Positions 17,916-28,021 of a stretch of DNA of 64,000 nucleotides are shown one piece after another; the stretch's first letter is position 1, and every line of letters starts with the position of its first letter. Source of the stretch: an uncultured Erysipelotrichaceae bacterium (lineage in GTDB: Bacteria > Bacillota_I > Bacilli_A > RF39 > UBA660). Location: positions 33,818 through 97,817 of the forward strand of contig CACZFH010000008.1 of the NCBI GenBank assembly GCA_902780395.1, written 5' to 3'. The notes below the pieces were generated by a model. It saw nothing but the letters and a program-made list of their open reading frames with translations. It had not been told where the DNA came from and searched no databases. The position numbers were made by a program, and so were the translations under genes.

Positions 17916-19289
17916 AGAAAATAAGAATAAGTATTATTATCAAGAAGATGGAAAAAGAGCCACCAAGATTATAGAAATAGATGGTCTTAAATATTATTTC
18001 AATGAAAGCGGCAACAATGAAATGCGCACCGGTGAAATAAAAGTAGATAATAAGTATTATTTATTTCAAGAAGATGGACCGATGTATACAGGAATATACA
18101 CCAAAGATGGCAAAGAATATTATTATGATGAAATAACTGGAGAACGTCGTACCGGAATAGTAAAAATAAATGATAAATACTATTTTTATAACAAAAATGG
18201 TATTAAAGAATATGGTTTTCAAAAATATAATAATCAAACCTATTTTTTTGGTAGATTAGATGACCATCCAATGAGAACAGGCTTCTTATATATAGATGAC
18301 TATTATTATTATTTTAAGGATACTGGTGAAATGGTAACCGGTTTTTACCAAACACCAGATGGGATTAAAAGATTTTTTGGTAGATTAAATGGTCAAATGC
18401 GAACAGGCTGGGTAAATATAGATGGTAATATGTACTATTTTGATCTTGAAACAGGAGAAATGGCAACTGGTGCTAAAACAATTGAAGAAGTTAATTACAT
18501 ATTTAATGAAAATGGTAAATTAAAAGATGGTTTTGTAACAGATACGGCTGGGAATATTAGATATTATTTCCCAGATGGAAGTTATGCAAATGACTGGGTA
18601 ACGATAGCCGGAGTAAAATATTTCTTTAATTCCTTAGGAATCATGGTTGCCAAAAATGCTAAAAAAGTAATAGATGTATCTTATCATAATAAGGATATTG
18701 ATTGGCATACTGTCAGTACTTTAGGCGGAGTTGATGCCGCTATGATAAGAGTTGCATATCGAGGCTACGGAACAGGAGCTTTAGTAAATGATACTTTATA
18801 TGAGTCAAACATTTCCGGAGCAACCTCTCAAGGATTACCAGTAGGAGTTTATGTTTATTCTCAAGCCATTACCATAGCTGAAGCTATAGAAGAAGCTGAT
18901 AGAGCCATAAATATAGTTAATAACTTAGGTGGAAAAGGAAAAGTAACTCTACCAATTGTAATAGATACTGAGTACACAGATGCTTGGGAAAATGGTCAAA
19001 GAGCTGGAAGAGCTGATTACTTATCAGTAAAACAAAGAACGGATATTGTGCTAGCTTTTATTGAAAGAGTTAAACAAGCTGGCTATGAACCAATGATATA
19101 TGCTAGTAAGAATTTCTTTATCAATAATCTTGATATGAGTAGGCTTGGAAATTACAAACTATGGATAGCCCAATATAACCATTATTGTACCTATACTGGA
19201 AATGGAGAAAAATTAATGTGGCAATACAGTTCAACAGAAACAATTCCAGGAATTAGTACTTATGTTGATGTAAGTGTTATGTTTTAAAG

Positions 19290-19318
19290 AATAAATAGAG
19301 AAATCTATTTATTTTTAA
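19290..19318 (+). terminator. Terminator after the GH25 gene
   Basis: AATAAATAGA, a GAAA loop and TCTATTTATT make a 10-bp stem followed by a T-rich tract. Confidence 0.75.
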
Positions 19319-19319
19319 T

Positions 19320-19348
19320 TTTACAAACAATAAAATTTTATATATAAT
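19320..19348 (+). promoter_or_regulatory. Promoter of the GT4-pyruvyl transferase pair
   Basis: TTTACA, a 17-base spacer and a perfect TATAAT lie 51 bases before the GT4 start. Confidence 0.75.
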
Positions 19349-19398
19349 TATGGTAGAATTATGTAGAGAAATCTTATATATGGATTGAGGGGATTCTG

Positions 19399-21633
19399 AT
19401 GAACTATAATTTTAATAAAGACTTATCAAATTTAGTAATAAGCAAAAAAAACAAAAGTGAGGCTTTCATCACCATTTTTATTAATTGTAAAAGAAAAACA
19501 AATCAACAAATAATGGATACCTTACTAGTATCATGCAATCAAACTTTTGAAAACATAGAAATTTTACTATGCAATATTGGAAAACAAAAATTATCCGAAA
19601 AAATAGGTCTTGATAAGCGTATAAAAATAGTAAGTGAAGAAATTACTAATATGAATCAAGTAAAAAAACATATGTCTAAAACATCTCATTATTTTACCTG
19701 TATAGAAGCTGGAGAGTTGATAAATAAGACATACATTGAAACAAATCTACTATCTTTAGAATTTAAAGAAGATTGTTTAATATCATTTACAGATTCAGTA
19801 AATTTAGAATTAAAAAAGACATATAATTATATCTTTGAAAACAAAGTGTTATCTAATACTAATATACCTGTTCCTAATTTATTTTTTCATAAAGATATTA
19901 TTTCTCAAATAGAAGATGAAACAATAGATAATATTAGAACATGGAGTATAACTGCTAGTTTAATTAGTAACAACAAGACTATTCATCAATCATATTATGG
20001 ATTTGCAACATCTAAAGATGTAGATTCCATACAAGAAGAGTATTTATCAATTGAAAGAGATATTTTTTCCAGTGATATAGTAAGTTTCCCTTATGACAAT
20101 TATTACTATGACATAATAAAATCTAATCTAAATAAGTTGAAGATAATTCCAAAGAAAAAAGAAAAGAAAAATATATTATTAATTATTCCTTGGATGGTAA
20201 TAGGAGGAGCCGATAGTTTTAATCTGGATTTTGTTCGTTTAATTGACAAAAGCAAATATGAAGTAACAATAATTACTGATCATCCTAAAGAATATGTACT
20301 AAGACAAAAATTTGAAAAATATACCGAATCTGTTATGGAAATGGCAACTTTTTTAGATCGCAAGGATTGGCCAACATTTTTAGAATATATGATACTTACT
20401 AGAAATATTGATTTAGTATTAGTATCTAATTCCATCACTGGCTATAATATGATTCCTTATCTAAAACTTAAATTTCCAAATATTCCAATCATGGATTATA
20501 TCCATAGTGTAGAAATATATAACAGAAATGGTGGTTATGGAAGAGACAGTAATATGATGAAGTCATTAATTGATAGAACTCTATTCTGTAGTAAAAATGC
20601 TGAAAAGTCATATCACAATTTATTTGATACAAATGATACTGTTACTAAAACTATCTATATTGGAGTAGATTCAGAAAAATTTAAGCCATCTGAAAAATTA
20701 ATAAAACAAGCCAGACAAAAATATAATGTAGATAATACAATAAATATAGGTTATTTATGTAGAATGGATTATCCTAAAAGACCATTATTACTAGCTGAAA
20801 TTATCAAAAAAGCAGTAGTAGATAATCCTCAAATAAAATTTATCATCGGAGGAGAAGGTACTTTACTAAAAGAATTAAAGAATAAAATTGAAGAATATCA
20901 TCTAGAAGAAAAAGTGTTATTCCTAGGAAATGTAACTAATCCACAAGAATTTTATTCTATGTGTGATATGACTATAAATTGTTCTATAAAGGAAGGACTT
21001 GCCCTTACTACTTATGAATCTTTATCAATGGGAGTACCAATTGTCTCAGCCGATGTTGGAGGGCACAAAGAATTAATAGATGATAGTTGTGGAGTCATTG
21101 TTCCACTAATGCAAAAAGAAGAAGACATTAGAGAATTTGTATATCAAGAAGAAGAAATAGATAATTACGTAGTCGCAATCAAAAAAATAATAAATGATCT
21201 AGACAATTACAAAAAGAATAGTAGAAAAAGAATTGAAAATCAGTTTACTTTAAATAAAATGATTCATGAAATGGAAAATGAAATAGAAAGCTGTATTCAA
21301 GAAAATAGAAGATTGAGTAATTCTATTCAAATTAAAAATAATGAAAATATCGTATATGAATATATCAATAATTATTTTATGGGTAGTCAATATGAGTATT
21401 GTACCTTAATTAATAGATATTATGATTTCTTCAATAGTTTAAAAGAAGCAAATGAAGAAACAGAACAAACAGAGGAAATAAATACTCCACCAGTAAAATG
21501 GTATTATTGTCAGGAATACTTTTTAATAAAAGATTTAATTAAATCTATAGTAAAGATTATTGTATTTCCACTAAGACTAATTTACATAGAAATGAAAAGA
21601 GCAAGAAAAATATTAGGAGGTAGACATGAATAA
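19399..21633 (+). CDS. Two-domain glycosyltransferase: degenerate GT2-like N-terminus and GT4 domain
   Basis: The protein has 744 residues. Residues 1 to about 235 look like a decayed GT-A domain (AFITIFINCKRKTNQQIMDTLL...NQTFENIEILLCN) without a clear DxD, and may be non-catalytic. Residues about 255-620 are a full GT4 GT-B domain: ILLIIPWMVIGGADSFNLDF, GYLCRMDYPKRP, IIGGEGTLLKEL, FLGNVTNPQEFY and SIKEGLALTTYESLSMGVPIV. The C-terminus is helical and ends in a basic amphipathic stretch that may touch the membrane. The next gene overlaps it by 8 bases, indicating coupled translation. Confidence 0.88.
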   Translation: MNYNFNKDLSNLVISKKNKSEAFITIFINCKRKTNQQIMDTLLVSCNQTFENIEILLCNIGKQKLSEKIGLDKRIKIVSEEITNMNQVKKHMSKTSHYFTCIEAGELINKTYIETNLLSLEFKEDCLISFTDSVNLELKKTYNYIFENKVLSNTNIPVPNLFFHKDIISQIEDETIDNIRTWSITASLISNNKTIHQSYYGFATSKDVDSIQEEYLSIERDIFSSDIVSFPYDNYYYDIIKSNLNKLKIIPKKKEKKNILLIIPWMVIGGADSFNLDFVRLIDKSKYEVTIITDHPKEYVLRQKFEKYTESVMEMATFLDRKDWPTFLEYMILTRNIDLVLVSNSITGYNMIPYLKLKFPNIPIMDYIHSVEIYNRNGGYGRDSNMMKSLIDRTLFCSKNAEKSYHNLFDTNDTVTKTIYIGVDSEKFKPSEKLIKQARQKYNVDNTINIGYLCRMDYPKRPLLLAEIIKKAVVDNPQIKFIIGGEGTLLKELKNKIEEYHLEEKVLFLGNVTNPQEFYSMCDMTINCSIKEGLALTTYESLSMGVPIVSADVGGHKELIDDSCGVIVPLMQKEEDIREFVYQEEEIDNYVVAIKKIINDLDNYKKNSRKRIENQFTLNKMIHEMENEIESCIQENRRLSNSIQIKNNENIVYEYINNYFMGSQYEYCTLINRYYDFFNSLKEANEETEQTEEINTPPVKWYYCQEYFLIKDLIKSIVKIIVFPLRLIYIEMKRARKILGGRHE

Positions 21634-22825
21634 TAATAAATATGGAATTGTATTATTTAAAAATACAGCCAATTTAGGAGATGATATTCAAGTATATGCT
21701 GCCTCTAGATTTTATCCTCAAATTGACTACATAATTGATAGAGAATCTATCTCAGAATTTGTTCCCAACCAAAAAGAAAAAGTCAAAGTGGTTATGAATG
21801 GTTGGTTCAATCATGATAAAACAGAGTTTTTAATATCACCATATATAGATCCTTTATATATATCTATTCACTTCACTGAAAATGATTTATATTTAAGCCC
21901 CGGCTATTCTTTTTTAACAGATTATGCCAAAAAAGTAATGTCTAAATATAAAATAGGATGTCGTGATAATCATACATTGGAAGTATTAAAGAAACTAGGA
22001 TACAAAGATGTCTATTTTAGTAGTTGTATGACCACAACCATTGATCCTATAGGAAATAAGAAAACAAAAGATTACATAGTAGCAGTAGATATGAACCCTA
22101 AGATAGTAGAGCATTTAAGAAAAATCACTAATAAAGAAGTTATCGAAACAACCCATTGGTTATTTTTAGAAGATAACATGACCTATGATGAACAAAGGAA
22201 AAAAAATGATGAGTTTGACAAAGCAAATTCTGAAAAAAGAGCAAAAATGATTCAAAAACATGCCAACTTATCTTTTGAAAAGAGAATGCAATTAGTGGAA
22301 AAACAATTAAAACTATATCAAGAAGCATCTTTAGTAATTACAGATAGAATCCATGTAGGCCTTCCATGTTTAGGTTTACAAACCAATGTATTATTAATCT
22401 ATTATGATTATAATAGTGATCGAATTGAAACTTTTAAAGAATTACTAGTCAATTGTACAGAAGAAGAATTTCTTCAAATGAAAGAAGAAGATTTACTTAA
22501 AATTAAAAATAAAAACACCTACAAAAAGTATCGTGAAAAGATTATAAAAGATACTCAAAAGTTTATTTCTGAAGAAACAAAAAATAATGAGAAACTACCA
22601 GATATTAATATTTTTAAGGATATAAATATTGGAAGAGAAAAATATCTTAAGAAACTATATACAGAAAGAATCGATGAGTTAAAAAAAGAAAATGAAAAAT
22701 TAAAAAATAAAAATAAATTATTAGAAAAGGATTTATCTTTTTATAAAAAAATCAAATATTCGAAAAGTTGGAAAATAATCGGAAAAATGTATAAACTAAA
22801 AGCCAAAGACAAATCCAACCCGTGA
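21626..22825 (+). CDS. Polysaccharide pyruvyl transferase family protein
   Basis: These enzymes add ketal-linked pyruvate from phosphoenolpyruvate to surface glycans, giving a negative charge. It has 399 residues with NTANLGDDIQVYAASRF at the N-terminus, a middle SSCMTTTIDPIG and the C-terminal ASLVITDRIHVGLPCLGLQTNVLLI, all family landmarks. A Lys-rich coiled coil (about 345-390) ends the protein. Translation is probably coupled to the upstream GT4 gene through the 8-base overlap (AGGAGG lies inside that gene). Some family members are sulfated- or phospho-sugar transferases, so pyruvylation is likely but not certain. Confidence 0.88.
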   Translation: MNNNKYGIVLFKNTANLGDDIQVYAASRFYPQIDYIIDRESISEFVPNQKEKVKVVMNGWFNHDKTEFLISPYIDPLYISIHFTENDLYLSPGYSFLTDYAKKVMSKYKIGCRDNHTLEVLKKLGYKDVYFSSCMTTTIDPIGNKKTKDYIVAVDMNPKIVEHLRKITNKEVIETTHWLFLEDNMTYDEQRKKNDEFDKANSEKRAKMIQKHANLSFEKRMQLVEKQLKLYQEASLVITDRIHVGLPCLGLQTNVLLIYYDYNSDRIETFKELLVNCTEEEFLQMKEEDLLKIKNKNTYKKYREKIIKDTQKFISEETKNNEKLPDINIFKDINIGREKYLKKLYTERIDELKKENEKLKNKNKLLEKDLSFYKKIKYSKSWKIIGKMYKLKAKDKSNP

Positions 22826-22826
22826 A

Positions 22827-22856
22827 TTGACTATAAACGAAATACTATGTTATAAT
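22827..22856 (+). promoter_or_regulatory. Promoter of the ABC exporter
   Basis: TTGACT, an 18-base spacer and TATAAT start directly after the upstream stop codon. Confidence 0.75.
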
Positions 22857-22889
22857 CTACATTGTAATATTGAACAGAGGGAGATAAAA

Positions 22890-23702
22890 ATGAAGAGTTT
22901 AAAAAGAATTTTTATTAACTTTAAACACTACTGGTATTTAATGACACAATTAATAACTAGAGATTTTAAAAGAAAGTATAAAAGAAGTGTTTTAGGAGTT
23001 GTTTGGAGTTTACTATATCCAATTTTAATGATGACAGTTATGGCTATTGTTTTCTCACATATGTTTAGATTTAAAGTAGAGGGAACAAATTATCTTGTCT
23101 ACTTAATGACTGGTATTATTATGTGGCAATATTTTGCTGAAGCTAGTAATAGTGCTATGACATCTGTTGTAGAGAATTTTGCTTTAATTAGTAAAGTGTA
23201 TATTCCAAAATATATATTTCCTGTTGCTAAGTGTTTATTTGTAGGAATAAACTTCTTATTAACTCTTATTCCATGGATAGGTTTAATCTTATTAACTCAA
23301 ATTGGCGTAGGAAAATATCCAGCTAGTATTAATATCTATTATTTAATAATTCCGTATATACTAGTATGTTTCTTTATGTTTACTATTGGAGTAGGATTAT
23401 TCTTATCATGTGTTTCAGTCTTTTTAAGAGATGTATTTTACATTTATGGAATAGTACTTACAATTTGGAATTATTTCACTCCTGTTTTTTATAGTATTCA
23501 AATATTACCAGAATCACTTCAAAAGGTATTTGGTTTTAATCCTATGTACCAATATATAACAAGTATCAGAAATATAGTTTTATATGGACAATGTCCTTCT
23601 ATATCTTCTCTACTAATATTAGGATTAATCAGTTTAGTAACTTTATTATTTGGTTCTATTGTGTTTAAAAAGAATCAAGACAAATTTATATACTACATAT
23701 AG
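22890..23702 (+). CDS. ABC-2 type polysaccharide export permease (TagG/RfbA-like)
   Basis: The membrane half of an ABC exporter that flips lipid-linked glycan or teichoic acid. It has 270 residues and six predicted membrane segments, starting with the family signature LITRDFKRKYKRSVLGVVWSLLYPI and ending with NPMYQYITSIRNIVLYG. The ATG at 22890 is preceded by GAGGGAGA; longer readings would begin inside the promoter. The ATPase gene follows after 10 bases, so the two form one transporter. The stop at 23702 overlaps the ribosome binding site of the ATPase gene. Confidence 0.92.
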   Translation: MKSLKRIFINFKHYWYLMTQLITRDFKRKYKRSVLGVVWSLLYPILMMTVMAIVFSHMFRFKVEGTNYLVYLMTGIIMWQYFAEASNSAMTSVVENFALISKVYIPKYIFPVAKCLFVGINFLLTLIPWIGLILLTQIGVGKYPASINIYYLIIPYILVCFFMFTIGVGLFLSCVSVFLRDVFYIYGIVLTIWNYFTPVFYSIQILPESLQKVFGFNPMYQYITSIRNIVLYGQCPSISSLLILGLISLVTLLFGSIVFKKNQDKFIYYI

Positions 23703-23712
23703 GAGATTAAAT

Positions 23713-24495
23713 ATGATTAATATAGAAAATGTATCAATGAGATTTAATTTAGGTATTGAAAAGAGTTTCACTATAAAGCAAGGCTTTGTGAACTTATTTG
23801 ATCCTAAAATTAGAAAAAAGAATAAAGAATTAAAGAAAAAGAATTCTTTTTGGGCCTTAAAAGATATTTCTTTTCATATTGATAAAGGAGAAGTAGTAGG
23901 ACTAATTGGAAGTAATGGTGCGGGAAAAAGTACTTTATTAAAAGTAGTAAGTGGAGTCATGAAACCAACCAAAGGAAAAGTAGAAGTAAACGGTGTAATA
24001 TCGCCTATGATAGAATTAGGAGCAGGTTTTGATGATGAATTAACTGCCCGAGAAAATATTTTCTTAAATGGTTCTATTTTAGGATATCAAAAAGACTTTC
24101 TAGAAGAGAAATTCGATGAAATTGTAGAGTTCTCAGAACTAAAAGATTTCTTAGATGTTCCAGTAAAAAACTTTTCTTCTGGTATGGTTGCTAAACTAGC
24201 TTTTTCAATTGCTACTATAGTTGATCCAGAAATACTAATTGTAGATGAGATATTATCAGTAGGAGATATAAAATTTCAAGAGAAAAGTAAAAATAAAATG
24301 TTAGAACTAATAAGAGGAGGAACAACTGTTTTATATGTTTCTCACTCTATAGCATCTATTAGAGAACTTTGCACAAAGGTAGTATGGATAGAACATGGTG
24401 AAATAGTAGAAATAGGTGACCCCGAAGAAATATGTAATAAATACTATAAGAAACAATTAGGAAAAGAATACAAAAAAGAAAAAGACATTGCATAA
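23713..24495 (+). CDS. ABC exporter ATPase (TagH/RfbB-like)
   Basis: This 260-residue ATPase is the partner of the upstream permease. It has Walker A GSNGAGKST, a Q-loop region with PMIELGAGFDDELTARENI (a hallmark of polysaccharide and teichoic acid exporters), the relaxed signature NFSSGMVAKLAFS, Walker B ILIVDEIL and the switch YVSHS. It lacks the C-terminal glycan-binding extension of Wzt-type proteins, so it should be of the TagH/KpsT class. The ATG at 23713 follows AGGAGATTAAAT. The pair probably exports the glycan built by the neighbouring transferases. Confidence 0.93.
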   Translation: MINIENVSMRFNLGIEKSFTIKQGFVNLFDPKIRKKNKELKKKNSFWALKDISFHIDKGEVVGLIGSNGAGKSTLLKVVSGVMKPTKGKVEVNGVISPMIELGAGFDDELTARENIFLNGSILGYQKDFLEEKFDEIVEFSELKDFLDVPVKNFSSGMVAKLAFSIATIVDPEILIVDEILSVGDIKFQEKSKNKMLELIRGGTTVLYVSHSIASIRELCTKVVWIEHGEIVEIGDPEEICNKYYKKQLGKEYKKEKDIA

Positions 24496-24505
24496 TGTCT
24501 TTTTT
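24481..24505. terminator. Terminator between convergent genes
   Basis: AAAGACATT/AATGTCTTT with a 4-base loop overlaps the exporter stop codon and is followed by T. It may also serve the minus-strand gene. Confidence 0.85.
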
Positions 24506-26072
24506 AAATTAAAAACTGATTAACTGCATAGAACAAAGTAATTAAATGTATAAATAACATTAAGTAAATAAAATAATCTTTTTTTACCAAAGGATTAAAT
24601 CTTCTAGGTTGAATAATAAAAGGAAGTAAAAATATAACAGGAATAAAATATCTTCCTTGAATACCCATGATTAATCGATTACCAACTGCAAAGTATTGAG
24701 CAGTACATTGAACATAAATAGCTGTACCGATAAGGCCTATAATTACAATAGAAATGAAAGATAAAAGGATTATTTGAAATAGGGAATAATTCCATTTTTT
24801 ATTTTCAAATTTACTTGATAATAAAACGAGTATTACATATGCTATAGAAATAATAGATGGAATAGCTAGTTGAGAATGATACATAGTTGTACCAACAAAT
24901 AAACATTCAACATAGGTAGTAAAATTGTTAAACATAGTTCTAATAAAAATAATAGCATATTCAATGATATGGTGAAGAATAAATTCCTTTTGATATTGAG
25001 TTTGATCATATGTAATTGCAAAAATTCCACCTGTAGATTTCATCCATAATAAACTTACACAACAAGATATGATAAAGGTAATAACTATAAACAGATATTT
25101 TTCTTTTTTACCATCTTGAAATTTATCTTTAGAAAGAAGAAATAATGAAAGAATAATTGGAAGATAAACAATCTTACATAATGCTATAACAAAAGATAAA
25201 ATAAATAATAATAATTCTTCTTTTCTAGTAATTTTCTCAGTTCTAAAAATAATATTAAATAATAAAGCAATTATTAATAAAAATATTCCATTAGTAAAAG
25301 CATCAGCAGATAAAGTAGAAGCACATTGAATCATATTAGGAGATAATAAAATTAATAAATAATACATTTTTCCTTTTGGTATTATTTTTAAAGCCAAATA
25401 ACCTAGCAAAATATAAAATAATAAATTAAATACTCTTCCCAGCATTCCTATGAAAAGAGGGTTAAAGTTTAATATTTTTCCAATTATAAAACCAATTGCT
25501 TGTGGAAAATAAGTAATAGGGGAATATAAAGCAGTATTATCATAAATACTAACAGGAGAATCTCCATAAATAACTTTATTTTTCTTCTTTAAGGGAATCT
25601 TGTACATCTTTTTAATATCTTTATATTTAATAGTAGTATTTTTACCTGATGCAATATCATATGTTTTTTGTAAAGATTTAGGCATTTTACTACCAACATA
25701 TTTTCCTGTAGGTGTTAAAAAATTTCCCTCTGTTATTTCATAGATTCGGTAGTAATGATTTTGCTCATCACTCCCAGTAAAAAGAGGTGAAACCCCTAAA
25801 AATAAAAATCCAAGAACTAAACCCAAAACAACAAATAACTTTGGAATATTATCATAGTATTTTTTAGAATATTTTAAAAGCAAAACAATGAATATTGAAA
25901 GAATTATACAAATAATAAAATAAACAAAATAGTTTTTTCTTCCAGTAATATTTAAATCTATCATCTTATAATGTAAATCAAAAATATTAATTAGAAAGAA
26001 AACTAATCCTACAATAATAGTAATAAATAAAAAATAATTTTTCTGAATCATCTTTTTAAAATTATAAAACAT
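24504..26072 (-). CDS. DUF2142-type polytopic membrane protein
   Basis: The protein has 522 residues with about 12 membrane segments, an early outside loop (PLFTGSDEQNHYYRIYEITEGNFLTP) and DNTALYSPITYFPQAIG. That loop layout, with acidic residues close after the first helices, is seen in DUF2142 and GT-C type transferases that use lipid-linked sugars. I infer a role in glycan modification outside the membrane, not proven. It is the only minus-strand gene inside the glycan locus. GGAGGTTTT precedes the ATG. Confidence 0.75.
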   Translation of the reverse strand: MFYNFKKMIQKNYFLFITIIVGLVFFLINIFDLHYKMIDLNITGRKNYFVYFIICIILSIFIVLLLKYSKKYYDNIPKLFVVLGLVLGFLFLGVSPLFTGSDEQNHYYRIYEITEGNFLTPTGKYVGSKMPKSLQKTYDIASGKNTTIKYKDIKKMYKIPLKKKNKVIYGDSPVSIYDNTALYSPITYFPQAIGFIIGKILNFNPLFIGMLGRVFNLLFYILLGYLALKIIPKGKMYYLLILLSPNMIQCASTLSADAFTNGIFLLIIALLFNIIFRTEKITRKEELLLFILSFVIALCKIVYLPIILSLFLLSKDKFQDGKKEKYLFIVITFIISCCVSLLWMKSTGGIFAITYDQTQYQKEFILHHIIEYAIIFIRTMFNNFTTYVECLFVGTTMYHSQLAIPSIISIAYVILVLLSSKFENKKWNYSLFQIILLSFISIVIIGLIGTAIYVQCTAQYFAVGNRLIMGIQGRYFIPVIFLLPFIIQPRRFNPLVKKDYFIYLMLFIHLITLFYAVNQFLI

Positions 26073-26154
26073 AAAACCTCCTAATAAACATCTAATAAAA
26101 TTATACTATATAATTAAAAAAAACGCATTATATCAACAAAAAACACTATAAAAT

Positions 26155-26183
26155 TTGATTAAACAACTTTTACTTGTTATAAT
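26155..26183 (+). promoter_or_regulatory. Promoter of the GT32 gene and following glycan genes
   Basis: TTGATT, a 17-base spacer and TATAAT lie 20 bases before the chosen start codon. Confidence 0.8.
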
Positions 26184-26202
26184 TATTTTAGGAGCTGATA
26201 GA

Positions 26203-28011
26203 ATGAAAAAGTATATACATTACTGTTGGTTTGGAGATAAGCCACTTCCCAAGCTAGCTAAGAAATGTATAGATAGTTGGAAAAAATATCTTCCCGACTA
26301 TGAAATCATAAAGTGGAGTGAAGAAAACGTTGATTTAAATGAATGCCCTTTTATTAAAGAAGCCTATGCCAATAAAAAATGGGCTTTTGTAGCAGATTAT
26401 ACAAGAACAAAAGCTTTAAATGAAATGGGTGGAATCTATTTTGATACGGATATGGAAGTAACCAAAAATGTAGATGACCTTCTAGCTAAAGGATCATTTT
26501 TAGGTGTAGAAGATACTGGAAATGTTAATTCAGCAGTATGGTATGAAAAAGAACCAAATGGTTTTTTAAGCACAGAACTATTAAAAAAATATAGAAGTTT
26601 TAAAGGTTTTGATCCAGAAAATGCTTCTAATATTAGTATTCCTTTATTAATTACTGAAATACTAAATGAATTAGGTTTTGATAAAACAAAAAAAGAAATT
26701 CAAAAATTACCACATGATATTTATGTATATCCAAGAGATTATTTTTATCCATATTCTTTTAATTGGGATAATAATATTTTCACAGATAATACCTGCATGA
26801 TTCATTATTTTGATGCTAGTTGGATTCCTTTAAAAGATCGTATTGAAATCAATATGGTTAGGAAAATAGGCAGAAATAAGACTTTTAAAATTCTCCATTA
26901 TTATCGAAAAACTAAAGACTATGCTAGAAAAACAGCAAAAGTTTTACTATTCCCAGTAGTAATCTTAAGAGATAGAAAAAGAAAAAAAGCAAGAATTACC
27001 GAAGAGTATTTAAATAGAATTAGTAACACGATAACAGAAATCAAGAAATATAAAAATAAAGAGTATATTGCTATCCATAATGGTGAATGGATGGGTGTTA
27101 CTAGTGCTACTAAAGAATTATTTGATAATACTGTAGATTGTCGAGAGCTTTATCGAAAAGAAGATATCAAAAGTATTGGTGATGCCATAATTGATAGTAA
27201 TATAAAACAAGTTATTTTCAGTGCTATGAGTATCGGAGATAAAGATTTAGCAATCTATTTAAAGAAAAAAAATAAAGATATCAAAATTAAGTCTTTTTGG
27301 CATGGAAGTCATTCTCAAATTCATGATTATTATGGTTGGGCTAGAAATGTAGAAATCATAAATCTTCATAGAAAAGGAATTATCGATGTAATGGGAACTT
27401 GTAAAAAAAGTTTGATGAACTTTTATGAAAACGAAGGTTTTAAAGCTCACTTTTTAACCAATAAAGTAACAACTCCTATAAAACCTGAAAAGAAAGATAA
27501 AAACAATAAAGAAATTGTAATTGGCTTATATGCTGCCAAATGTGATGATTGGAGAAAGAATATGTACTGCCAGATGGCTGCTGTTTCTCTAATTGATAAC
27601 GCAGTAGTGGATATGGTTCCTTTAAATGATTCAGCCATAGAATTTGCTAAAACAATAGGTTTAAAAATTCAAGGAGAAAAAAAATCACTTTCTAGAGAAA
27701 AATTATTAAAAAGAATATCCAAAAATGATATTAATTTATATGTTACTTATTCAGAATGTGCTCCAATGTTGCCACTTGAAAGTTTTGAAATGGGAGTTCC
27801 CTGTATACTAGGAAATAATTGTCATTATTTTATGAATAGTGAGCTAGAAAAATATATCGTTGTCAACAACGAAGAAAGTCCAGAAAAAATAAAAGAAACA
27901 ATTCTAAACTGCCTTAACAACAAAGAAAAAGTTTTAAAAATGTATGATAGTTTTCAAAAAGATAATTTGAAACAAGCCAAAAAAGCAGTAGATGAGTTTA
28001 TAAAATTATAA
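26203..28011 (+). CDS. Two-domain glycosyltransferase: GT32-like (DxD) plus GT-B-like C-terminal domain
   Basis: The protein has 602 residues. Residues 1-235 form a GT32/Gly_transf_sug domain with IHYCWFGDKPLP, WAFVADYTRTKAL and the catalytic-type GGIYFDTDMEV. After a basic linker, residues 290-602 look like a GT-B half with SFWHGSHSQIHDYYGW and PLESFEMGVPCILGNNCHYFM. That end is related to residues about 150-315 of the next protein (shared GVPCILGNN). The ATG at 26203 follows TTTAGGAG; an earlier in-frame codon lies in the promoter. The next start follows within 10 bases. Confidence 0.82.
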   Translation: MKKYIHYCWFGDKPLPKLAKKCIDSWKKYLPDYEIIKWSEENVDLNECPFIKEAYANKKWAFVADYTRTKALNEMGGIYFDTDMEVTKNVDDLLAKGSFLGVEDTGNVNSAVWYEKEPNGFLSTELLKKYRSFKGFDPENASNISIPLLITEILNELGFDKTKKEIQKLPHDIYVYPRDYFYPYSFNWDNNIFTDNTCMIHYFDASWIPLKDRIEINMVRKIGRNKTFKILHYYRKTKDYARKTAKVLLFPVVILRDRKRKKARITEEYLNRISNTITEIKKYKNKEYIAIHNGEWMGVTSATKELFDNTVDCRELYRKEDIKSIGDAIIDSNIKQVIFSAMSIGDKDLAIYLKKKNKDIKIKSFWHGSHSQIHDYYGWARNVEIINLHRKGIIDVMGTCKKSLMNFYENEGFKAHFLTNKVTTPIKPEKKDKNNKEIVIGLYAAKCDDWRKNMYCQMAAVSLIDNAVVDMVPLNDSAIEFAKTIGLKIQGEKKSLSREKLLKRISKNDINLYVTYSECAPMLPLESFEMGVPCILGNNCHYFMNSELEKYIVVNNEESPEKIKETILNCLNNKEKVLKMYDSFQKDNLKQAKKAVDEFIKL

Positions 28012-28021
28012 GGTGATAAAT

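Larger units (their letters stand above)
17034..19287 (+). pseudogene. GH25 lysozyme with wall-binding repeats, frame broken by a 58-bp tandem duplication
   Basis: A signal peptide (1-22, ending ALAA) and the same wall-binding repeats as the upstream gene are read to a stop at 17642. From 17581 a second frame continues through more repeats into a complete GH25 domain ending at 19287. The break is an exact 58-bp direct duplication. Removing one copy gives 732 codons in one frame and a 731-residue secreted lysozyme. In that form GH25 spans about 523-731, with VIDVSYHNKDIDWH, the catalytic Asp/Glu in VIDTEYT (about 625 and 627), WIAQYN and WQYSS. GH25 enzymes cut the MurNAc-GlcNAc bond. GGAGGTG precedes the ATG. 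In the form seen here the product stops after about 180 repeat residues. It could be a switch, a recent mutation or an assembly error. Confidence 0.88.

Noticed and set aside
17581..19287. A separate second gene starting at ATG 17581
   Set aside because: It has no ribosome binding site or signal peptide, and its start lies inside the 58-bp duplication; it is the downstream part of one broken gene.
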